A stretch of DNA of 64,000 nt from Maylandia zebra (lineage: Eukaryota; Chordata; Actinopteri; Cichliformes; Cichlidae): assembly GCF_041146795.1 (NCBI RefSeq), contig NC_135177.1, positions 21,002,560 to 21,066,559 on the forward strand. The letters run 5' to 3'. Positions 38,801 to 50,200 of the stretch are shown in pieces. The translations under genes were made by a program, and so were the position numbers. Positions within the stretch are counted from its first letter, which is position 1. Every line of letters starts with the position of its first letter. Below the pieces are notes generated by a model. That model saw only the letters and a list, made by a program, of their open reading frames with translations, ran no database searches and was not told the DNA's origin.

Positions 38801-41251
38801 TCACCAGACACTTTATTAGGCACACCTGCTCATTAATGTAAATATCTAATCAGGCAATCACACACCTGCGATTCAGTGTATTTCGGCTTGTAGATGTGGT
38901 CAAGATGACCTGGTTAAGATGAAACTGATCATCAAAATACGGCAGAAAAATTATTTTCTACACTTCACAGGCTGGTCAAACTCTAAGGGCAAAATGAATG
39001 AAAAGCCTACTTTTCTATGGATCAGAGCGTTTTAATATCATTGTCACTTGATCAAAACTGTAAGTCAGAGAGGAAACGGTCAGGTAATGAGTGAGAAACA
39101 GTGGTGTTATTAAAGATGTTTAAGGAATTGAGCATCTGCCCGTCTTAATTAAAAGTGGTATTAAAAGCAGATGAAGCTACAAATCAAGGTGTATAGAACA
39201 GACCGTAAGCAATATCTTATAAACGTTGAATGACAGAAAGATCTTAGTGTTAAAGAAAATGTAGATCTTCTGGGATTTTCCCACACAATCATCTCTGAAT
39301 GGACTGGAAAAAAAAAAAGACATCCAGTGAGCAGCAGTTCTCTAGTTTGAAATCCCTTATTGATGCCAGAGGTCAGAGGAGTATGGAAGCCCGTTTCTGC
39401 CACTAAAAAAAAAAAAAAGTATCCAAAACTCTAAATTTCGAGTTATCTTTCTCAAAATTTTGACTTATTAATTTGAAATTTTGAGAAAAGTAGCTTGAAA
39501 TGTTGACTTTTTTCAAAAGTTTGAGTTAATAATCAGTAATCTACATGAATGACGTAATTTCCTTGTTACCCGGAAGCGGAAGCCCTCAGCTACAAATGCT
39601 ACAGTTAAGCTACCAGTATAACAGCCAGTCATGAATGCACAAATTGCTGATTATTTTCAGCGTAGCGTCACAAATGATGAAATGCTTGTGTTATGAGCTG
39701 AATCACATGGTGTTACTATCAGCAAACGTACTCTTGAAAGCGCCAGTTTGTTGCGATCCGGTTTTGAGTGTGCAGTCCACGTAGATTACTGATGGCAGAG
39801 ATAACTCAAAATATCGAGTTACTTTTCTTAAAATTTCAAGTTAATAAGTCAAAATTTCAAGAAAATAAGTTGAAATTTTGAGTTAATAAGTCGATATTTC
39901 GAGTTATGGATACTTTTTTTTTTAGTGGCGGAAACGGGCTTCCATAGAGGAGAATGCCCAGAGGCAACAGTAACTCAGTTAACTACTCATTATAGTCAAG
40001 GTATGCAGAAGAGCACCTCTGAGCACACAACATGCCTGGTCCACTGAATCCTGGTTTCTGCTGTGACATTCAGATGGTAGGATCAGAATTTGGCATAAAC
40101 AGCATGGAAGCACAGGTCCACCCTACCTCATATCACTGGTTCAAGCTGCTCTTGTTTGTGATGTGGGTGATATTTTCTTGACATACTTTGGACCCCTTAG
40201 TATCAAATGAGCATCATTTAAATGCTGCAGCTTACCTGAGTGTAGTTGCTGACTGAAATACCCTGAAATAATGACTTTTCAATTTCCAAACATTAAGTTT
40301 TAATGTTTCTAGTGGCTGAAAAGCTCAACAAATGCAACACTGTGACCTGTGAGTCTGCCTGAGTGCACACCAAAACACGAAAAACACTTTTTTGGGGAGG
40401 AGTGTTGTCATGCGAGCAAAGAGATGATAGGAAATGAGGATGCTGGGAAAGCACTCTTAACAGAAGCAGGCACCTTGCAGTTTGTAAACAAGCAATAATG
40501 GCCAAAAGACAGCCATGCTAATAAACATGTTATAGAAATTATCACCTGCAACTTTGCCACATTAGAAACAATGGATATCAAGTGTAGGAAAAGCAGCTTT
40601 AATTTTAACTCTAATAGTTGTAGATGAACTCTTGGTGTGCACTGACCCTTTGCAGTTTTAAAGCAGCTCGTGCACGCTGCAACTCCTGAGTTAAATATGC
40701 TTATTAGGAATGTTTTTAATTGGCTAAACCTTGAACTCGTGTTCGGTTAAGTTAGCAGAAAATAGTGGCTGAGAAATCAGTGAGTCGGATGTGCAGCATG
40801 AATTAAAGCTTTAGCATTTGAAGATTTTGTAAGATTAAAAGAAGAAGAAGTTACAAATCCAGCTGTGTAAGAAACACTGTAAGCGACCCGTGGAAATGTC
40901 TGGCTAATGCTTCAATCCACACGCCGGGACGGTATCAGCCTGGTTTCCCGCGTGGAAGCTCTGGTAAGGTTTCGCCCTCACAGACAGGCCTGACCTTCTT
41001 AACACATCACCAGGTGATGATGGGAGGACAGACAGAAGCCTTGCTGCGCCAAAACACAGAAGCCCGCACAGCCTCTCTGCTCACGGTCCGATCCGGTCTT
41101 CTGACGTTGTTTTCCCCTCCCCCTTCTCGCCTCTCCTCCCTCTCTACCTGACAGTGCTGGCACTGTGAAAAGTTCAGAGCTGTCAGGGGGAATGTCAGAC
41201 GACTGCGTAGAGCTATCTGCTGAACACACACATTAACAACACCCCCCCTCC

Positions 41252-41285
<34 letters not shown>

Positions 41286-44200
41286 AGTCATTTTATTACT
41301 CCGTCTCTCGTATCTTGAAGTAGACAGATGTATGAACTGTGGACGCTATCACCTGCACGCTTAATTATTATAAACCATTTTTAAAAATAGCTTTCCAACA
41401 CTCTTATATCTAAAAAATCTGTGTCAGAACAAGATCTTGTTTTCATCACAGATAAAAAAAAATGTATTACTTGTTTAATTTGCTAATATAAAAAACTTAT
41501 GTGTTTAAATATTATTTTTAACGTCCCAGACAACAAGACTGGTAGTGGTTAATGTATTTCTCTCATACATGAAAGCTCCCCAGTTGAATTGTATGAGTGG
41601 ACACAAACCCCGCCACAGAGTCCTAGAGCTGGTCTCAACCCTTAGATCTTGTAAAGGAAATTTGTAAAAATCTGTCCTGGAGTCACCTTAGAATAAGTGG
41701 GCAAGTGAAACTGCAAACCCCACCCTCCCTAAAGAGTGTACATATGAAAAGTGGAGTAGTAAGCATACAACAAGTGGAGCTCAGTGAGAAAAAAAACTAG
41801 ATTCTGTCCTGGGCCACTGTGCCGCTCCCTGACCTGTCCTTTAAAACTATGACCTACAAGCCAATAAAATGGGGTTCCAAAGTGATTAACCTGTATTTGG
41901 CTGACTTCCAGGTATTTCTTGGAAGGAGTCTACGACTTGCGATTAAAAAAATTGAAACTTTTATGTTAGCCTGCAATTAAATAGGTGGTGATGGCTTTAT
42001 ATTGGTAGATAGTGGTTAGGTCTACTGAGAGCACGAAGGAAACCAAATATGTGAAAGCCTATGTCAAAACAGCGCCTTTCCCACTGCATAGTAGGAGCAA
42101 TTGCCCTGGCCTATATTAGCAGGGGTCTTCACATTTACTCAGTTTTATGGGCAAGATGTAACAGGACCAAACCTGGCACATTCTCCCCTGTGAAGTGCTA
42201 TTGGGGACAGTTGTCTTCTTAACAGTCATGTCTAGAGATGGACCGATCCGATATTACGTATCGGTATCGGTCCGATACTGACCTAAATTACTGGATCGGA
42301 TATCGGAGAAAAATAAAAAATGTAATCCGATCCATTAAATATCACGAAAGCACCTCACAAAACTTGCAACACGCCGTAACTCACCTCAGAACGTTAGCAC
42401 GTCGGAGCAGTATGCATCACCTGATAGAGCGGCTGTGGCATGCAGGACCTGTCGGTGGTCTGGATAGCATGTGGAGCTTCGCTAGCAACCCGGCATTTCA
42501 TCTCCGACAAAGTTATCCCCGAGAGAAGTAAAGCAAGTGTGTAAGTCCATCTCTGAATGTTTGTAAAGCATTCCTGCGTTAACCTTAACAAGCGACTGCC
42601 TCTCCTGCTGCTACTTCAATCATGAAACTGCTTAATGATCAGCTGATCGGCTTTTCTGTCGCGAGTCCGTCTCTCTTGTTTGTTTTTGGCCCACTTTGCA
42701 CCAGAAAGAGGAAACCAGCGGCTGAACAACAGCAGCATGTTTAAGCTTGATAAGCTGTTGTTAGAATTTATTTAATATTACTTTCTACACCAGGATCTTT
42801 TTCTACGTAGCTGACGCTGGTAACTGTGCAGGGGCGGATCTAGCAAAGTTTAGCCAGGGGGGCCGATAGGTGGTGAAGAGGGAGCTGAGTGTAAAAGCGA
42901 AGCTCTCAATTTACCGGTCGATCTACGTCCCTACCCTCACCTATGGCCACGAGCTGTGGGTAGTGACCGAAAGAACGAGATCGCGGATACAAGCGGCAGA
43001 AATGAGCTTCCTCCGAAGGGTGGCTGGCCTCTCCCTTAGAGATAGGGTGAGAAGTTCGGCCATCCGGGAGGGGCTCAGAGTAGAGCAGCTGCTGCTCCAC
43101 ATCGAAAGGAGCCAGCTGAGGTGGTTCGGGCATCTGACAAGGATGCCCCCTGGGCGCCTCCTGGGTGAGGTGTTCCAGGCATGTCCCACCGGGAGGAGGC
43201 CCCGGGGCAGACCCAGGACATGCTGGAGAGATTATATCTCTCGGCTGGCCTGGGAACGCCTTGGTATTCCCCCGGATAAGCTGGAGGAGGTGGCTGGGGA
43301 GAGGGAGGTCTGGGCCTCTTTGCTTAGGCTGCTGCCCCCGCGACCCGGCCCCGGACAAAGCGGATGAAAATGGATGGATGGAATAGAAGTCAATTACTGT
43401 ATATAGTGACTATTAAGTCTAATATATATACCCTAGTAAGCTATAGTACTTTTTCCTTTGAGAAGGTACCATCTGTGCAGTCTGCAATTTTGTTGAAGAA
43501 AGATGTTGAATCTATTTAATATTTCTTGAAAAATAATTGATTTCTGTGCATTTTTTTTTCACACTGCATCAAATTAAGGTTGATTACGTCGATTAAGCAT
43601 CATGAGGTGGAGCGTGAGGGGTGGTTCCCTATTTTTTATTTATTTATTTTTGTTGTTGCTGGGAGTTGGAACCCTATTAGTTAGGTTGCTTAATATTTAC
43701 GCTAAGTACTCTTTAAAATACCAGAATAGGGAGGATGGTGTAGGTTTAAGTTTATTAGATTGATCAGTATTGCTGAACTATGAAATATTTTTTTTTGCAT
43801 ACAGGTATAACAGAATAGCTTTAGTGTAGTTGTTGTTTTAAACTTGAGTATGAACTTATACAAAATGCAGCAAGATATTTAAAAAAACAGTTTTGTTGAT
43901 TAAAAAACACTATATCGGATTCATATCGGTATCGGCAGATATCCAAATTTATGATATCGGTATCGGTATCGGACATAAAAAAGTGGTATCGTGCCATCTC
44001 TAGTCATGTCTGGCAATCTGGGAGTTAATATTTCTAAGCACAAAATACTAACTAAATCGCTATTTCTCTCATAGTGAAACACAAAATGAATGCTATGAAA
44101 GAGAGCTTCAGGTTATGTTTTTATCCCTGGTTCTCTGAGTAGCATGAGCGAGTGTCTCACCGAACCAACCTCTTTGCTAGGGAAGTGAGGAAGAGGTGGG

Positions 44201-47200
44201 CTTTTTTGAATTACATCTGACGCTATGTCAGCCTATTATATAGGAAGGCCTATATAACATGGGCATCATTTAGCTAACAGTAAAGGCTGTTGATCCAAAT
44301 CGTGGCAAGCTGTGGCGAGTTGATCTGAGTAGGTTCTAATGGAAAAGGGGCTTATGTGTCCACCTAAAGGAGGACGGGGGGGTATGTACAGGACAAAAAC
44401 ATTTACTAGGCCCCAGCGAGATTTGAACTCGCGACCCCTGGTTTACAAGACCAGTGCTCTAACCACTGAGCTATAGGGCCTTTGCTGAAGTAACACCCAT
44501 GGATACACTACATATAGACAATCAGACCATTGCACAAGCATGGGTGTGAACTGAACTTGATCAACCAGTTAAAGGAGTGCTCTTACAAGGGTGTTTTGTA
44601 AAATGCACCTTGGCAGCAGTGGCCCTGCTCATGGAAAAGGCTTTCGGTTAGTCACATATTCGACGACAGGCTGGTGGCAGCCCCCAACTACCAGGGGGTG
44701 GCTTGTCAGTGAAATGCTCTTATACACCACCCGGGGAATTTGGGCTTTCAGATAAACGTGGAAGAGAGTAGTCTAAGGAGCTTGGAAAGAAAAGCATCTG
44801 GACTTCTTTAAGTTGCTTGAAGATGTTTCACCTCTCATCCAAATGGTGGAGAGTCCCAGATTTAAACCCAGTGGGTCCCCCAAAGAGGGACAAAGGACCC
44901 CCTGATGATCCTCTACCTAGTAAAAGAGAGTACATTGAGACCATCTACATTTAGGGCTCAGGTCTAGACTTCTCCGGGTGAGAGCATTTCTATCTTAAGG
45001 CCATACAGCCATCCCTAGCACAGTTTCACAGAGGCAACACAAGTTAGCCTCAAACAGTGCAAGAGGCTGCTAGGCCTGATAGCTTAGCAGCTGTAGCTTC
45101 CTCTGTAGTGACGATGCCACTGGACATGAGACTTCACAGGTGGGAGCTTCTTCCCTGTGATGTACTACTGGGGACAGTTGTCTTCTTAACAGGCATGTCT
45201 GGCAATCCGGGAATTAGTATTTGTCCCCCTAGTGTGACACAAAATGCAAAACATAACCCCGGTTCTAAAGTAGTACTCGTCAGGCTAGGACTCCGCAGTC
45301 TATTTACACCTACAGACCAGTGGACACTCTTTCAATGATGAGGATGTACACATCCTGGACAGGTAGGAATGCTGGTTTGAACGGAGAGTCAAGGAGGCCA
45401 CTTACTAGGGGTGCAACGATACACAAAATTCACGGTTCGGTTCGATACTTTGGTGTCACGGTTCGATATTTTTTCGATACAAAAAAAAAAGTTCATGCCT
45501 TTTTAACTTGTCATTTATTAAATTTTCACGGCACATTCCGCACCACATCTCTGTGCGTTCATCATTTGTTTGAAGCCAGCTCACCTCCTGCAACTACTTT
45601 TCCGAGAATACGTGCTTCTTTTGTGGTTCGGACTCCTTTTGACATTTCTTTGGAGGTGGAGGAACATCACAGTAATTGCTTAAAGGAGCTTCTTCGACAT
45701 CTTTAAGAGTTCTAAACAAATGTCTGTCCTCCTCCTGAAAATCTTATGTACGCAAACACGCGTTGCAACTTCTTATCTTGTGCGCGTTTTTTATTTTGAC
45801 AGCGAATGCGCACCTGCAGACCACTTATGTGCAGCCCTGGTTATTTAGCTTGTCATATTGCAGCCACAGAAATTCTTTGTCCATGAAACCATAAAGCTGC
45901 ACTTTCTTTTTGCCTTATAGTCTGATTTGTCATAACTTTTCCGTTTTGTGGTGAGCTTTTCTTTGGCTGTCACTTTGTTGTGTCCTCACCCGTTGCCTAC
46001 CGGTGGTGGTCAGAGGGCCCGGTGGCGCCAATGTCCGGCTGCCTCGCCTCTGTCAGTGCGACAGTGCCCGACGGGCAGGGCAGAGATAGATTTTGGTAGC
46101 CCGACTGGAAAAATCGCTAGCCCCGGGACGTCGGGCTAGCGATTTTGCGAGCCCTGTATCTGATTGAGGAATCACTCATCTTTGGAAAAGAGTGTTTATT
46201 ACAGAGAAATGGCTCTTTCCAAAATAAAAGCTATACTATACGCTTCTTCTGGGCTATAGTCTCAGCAGCATATTAAACATATCAGGTCCCCATAAGGAGA
46301 ATCCTGTGCTAACGGCTGTCCAAATGACTCGGTTAAAGTTTGTAGCATGCGTGCTTGTTGTTTTTGTCTGCTTCCACTTGTCTTTGCACTAGGATGATGT
46401 CGGTGTAAATGTGCAGTCATATTCGTTGTGTTCCCACTAGTGCTGTCAGTGTAAAAAATCTCGTTGAAATGACGTTAACGCCACAACACGGCAAATCTCC
46501 GTTAACGAGCTACCGCAGATCGCCCCGTGCGTGGGGCTGGACAGCCAACACGTTAACGAGCTAACTGCCTAACTGCGCTAACACACTAGCTCCCACCCAT
46601 GTAATTGAGCATTGCGTGGCACATCCAACATACTGTTTTACTTTAGTCCATGACGCGCTTACCTTCAGGGTCATACTTCACATGAAAACCAAAATAGTTC
46701 CAAACACCAGATCTGAATGAGGGTGGGGGAGGTTCAATTTGCCATGTTGCAAGGAGAGCTTAACTTCTGTCTCGCTAGCTTGCCCTGCGCTCAGTGAATC
46801 TGCATTCGACTCCTCCGCCTAGGCTGCACTGTCGAGCGCAGATCCACTGAGCGCTCAACACAGACAGCATCGTCAGAAGGAAAGTTGATAAAATAAATTA
46901 AAATTTTTGTATTGTTCGATACATATGCGTACCGAACCGAAAGCACTGTATCGAACGGTTCAATATCGATACGAGTATCGTTGCACCCCTACCATTTACG
47001 TGAAAAGGGAAAGACCATCTCTGAATCAAGGAGGGGACCTAATGGTACGTCTTTTGCCATCTTAAAATGCTGTGATTGCAGCCATTCCCCAACTCTCTGT
47101 GAATGGTACTCATGGCCATTGATCTGTGGTCTTTGATCAACGAATTGGCTTTGAACTGGTTGTTGATCAATGGGCATGACAATTTGCATATTATTGCGGA

Positions 47201-50200
47201 TGAAAATGGATGGATGGAATAGAAGTCAATTACTGTATATAGTGACTATTAAGTCTAATATATATACCCTAGTAAGCTATAGTACTTTTTTCCTTTGGGA
47301 AGGTACCATCTGTGCAGTCTGCAATTTTGTTGAAGAAAGATGTTGAATCTATTTAATATTTCTTGAAAAATAATTGATTTCTGTGCATTTTTTTTCACAC
47401 TGCATCAAATTAAGGTTGATTACGTCGATTAAGCATCATGAGGTGGAGCGTGAGGGGTGGTTCCCTATTTTTTATTTATTTATTTTTGTTGTTGCTGGGA
47501 GTTGGAACCCTATTAGTTAGGTTGCTTAATATTTACGCTAAGTACTCTTTAAAATACCAGAATAGGGAGGATGGTGTAGGTTTAAGTTTATTAGATTGAT
47601 CAGTATTGCTGAACTATGAAATATTTTTTTTTGCATACAGGTATAACAGAATAGCTTTAGTGTAGTTGTTGTTTTAAACTTGAGTATGAACTTATACAAA
47701 ATGCAGCAAGATATTTAAAAAAACAGTTTTGTTGATTAAAAAACACTATATCGGATTCATATCGGTATCGGCAGATATCCAAATTTATGATATCGGTATC
47801 GGTATCGGACATAAAAAAGTGGTATCGTGCCATCTCTAGTCATGTCTGGCAATCTGGGAGTTAATATTTCTAAGCACAAAATACTAACTAAATCGCTATT
47901 TCTCTCATAGTGAAACACAAAATGAATGCTATGAAAGAGAGCTTCAGGTTATGTTTTTATCCCTGGTTCTCTGAGTAGCATGAGCGAGTGTCTCACCGAA
48001 CCAACCTCTTTGCTAGGGAAGTGAGGAAGAGGTGGGCTTTTTTGAATTACATCTGACGCTATGTCAGCCTATTATATAGGAAGGCCTATATAACATGGGC
48101 ATCATTTAGCTAACAGTAAAGGCTGTTGATCCAAATCGTGGCAAGCTGTGGCGAGTTGATCTGAGTAGGTTCTAATGGAAAAGGGGCTTATGTGTCCACC
48201 TAAAGGAGGACGGGGGGGTATGTACAGGACAAAAACATTTACTAGGCCCCAGCGAGATTTGAACTCGCGACCCCTGGTTTACAAGACCAGTGCTCTAACC
48301 ACTGAGCTATAGGGCCTTTGCTGAAGTAACACCCATGGATACACTACATATAGACAATCAGACCATTGCACAAGCATGGGTGTGAACTGAACTTGATCAA
48401 CCAGTTAAAGGAGTGCTCTTACAAGGGTGTTTTGTAAAATGCACCTTGGCAGCAGTGGCCCTGCTCATGGAAAAGGCTTTCGGTTAGTCACATATTCGAC
48501 GACAGGCTGGTGGCAGCCCCCAACTACCAGGGGGTGGCTTGTCAGTGAAATGCTCTTATACACCACCCGGGGAATTTGGGCTTTCAGATAAACGTGGAAG
48601 AGAGTAGTCTAAGGAGCTTGGAAAGAAAAGCATCTGGACTTCTTTAAGTTGCTTGAAGATGTTTCACCTCTCATCCAAATGGTGGAGAGTCCCAGATTTA
48701 AACCCAGTGGGTCCCCCAAAGAGGGACAAAGGACCCCCTGATGATCCTCTACCTAGTAAAAGAGAGTACATTGAGACCATCTACATTTAGGGCTCAGGTC
48801 TAGACTTCTCCGGGTGAGAGCATTTCTATCTTAAGGCCATACAGCCATCCCTAGCACAGTTTCACAGAGGCAACACAAGTTAGCCTCAAACAGTGCAAGA
48901 GGCTGCTAGGCCTGATAGCTTAGCAGCTGTAGCTTCCTCTGTAGTGACGATGCCACTGGACATGAGACTTCACAGGTGGGAGCTTCTTCCCTGTGATGTA
49001 CTACTGGGGACAGTTGTCTTCTTAACAGGCATGTCTGGCAATCCGGGAATTAGTATTTGTCCCCCTAGTGTGACACAAAATGCAAAACATAACCCCGGTT
49101 CTAAAGTAGTACTCGTCAGGCTAGGACTCCGCAGTCTATTTACACCTACAGACCAGTGGACACTCTTTCAATGATGAGGATGTACACATCCTGGACAGGT
49201 AGGAATGCTGGTTTGAACGGAGAGTCAAGGAGGCCACTTACTAGGGGTGCAACGATACACAAAATTCACGGTTCGGTTCGATACTTTGGTGTCACGGTTC
49301 GATATTTTTTCGATACAAAAAAAAAAGTTCATGCCTTTTTAACTTGTCATTTATTAAATTTTCACGGCACATTCCGCACCACATCTCTGTGCGTTCATCA
49401 TTTGTTTGAAGCCAGCTCACCTCCTGCAACTACTTTTCCGAGAATACGTGCTTCTTTTGTGGTTCGGACTCCTTTTGACATTTCTTTGGAGGTGGAGGAA
49501 CATCACAGTAATTGCTTAAAGGAGCTTCTTCGACATCTTTAAGAGTTCTAAACAAATGTCTGTCCTCCTCCTGAAAATCTTATGTACGCAAACACGCGTT
49601 GCAACTTCTTATCTTGTGCGCGTTTTTTATTTTGACAGCGAATGCGCACCTGCAGACCACTTATGTGCAGCCCTGGTTATTTAGCTTGTCATATTGCAGC
49701 CACAGAAATTCTTTGTCCATGAAACCATAAAGCTGCACTTTCTTTTTGCCTTATAGTCTGATTTGTCATAACTTTTCCGTTTTGTGGTGAGCTTTTCTTT
49801 GGCTGTCACTTTGTTGTGTCCTCACCCGTTGCCTACCGGTGGTGGTCAGAGGGCCCGGTGGCGCCAATGTCCGGCTGCCTTGCCTCTGTCAGTGCGACAG
49901 TGCCCGACGGGCAGGGCAGAGATAGATTTTGGTAGCCCGACTGGAAAAATCGCTAGCCCCGGGACGTCGGGCTAGCGATTTTGCGAGCCCTGTATCTGAT
50001 TGAGGAATCACTCATCTTTGGAAAAGAGTGTTTATTACAGAGAAATGGCTCTTTCCAAAATAAAAGCTATACTATACGCTTCTTCTGGGCTATAGTCTCA
50101 GCAGCATATTAAACATATCAGGTCCCCATAAGGAGAATCCTGTGCTAACGGCTGTCCAAATGACTCGGTTAAAGTTTGTAGCATGCGTGCTTGTTGTTTT

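Larger units (their letters stand above)
42055..44300 (+). mobile_element. DIRS-like YR retroelement remnant (unit 0)
   Basis: 42060-42190 matches the tyrosine-recombinase tail seen at 51270-51380 and 55430-55540 (serine/alanine-rich, then [18 protein letters not shown] there; heavily mutated here). It is followed by the shared terminal region at 44003-44300 (GAGTAGCATGAGCGAGTG). A 1.77-kb hAT element (42233-44002) interrupts the unit. Confidence 0.55.
43360..47195. repeat. 3836-bp tandem duplication, copy A
   Basis: Begins in the LINE tail (GCGGATGAAAATGG) and ends after TTTGCATATTATT. It contains the 3' end of one hAT, DIRS and Penelope-like remnants, a tRNA-Thr gene and a second hAT. Copy B at 47196 has the same sequence with only single-base and homopolymer differences, about six seen by eye. 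Confidence 0.95.

Noticed and set aside
42906..43358. 150-codon minus-strand frame
   Set aside because: Antisense shadow of the LINE C-terminal frame 42870-43367.
45057..45706. 93- and 128-codon frames, duplicated at 48893-49542
   Set aside because: Identical only because of the tandem duplication; they run through noncoding transposon sequence and a hAT terminus, with no recognisable domain.
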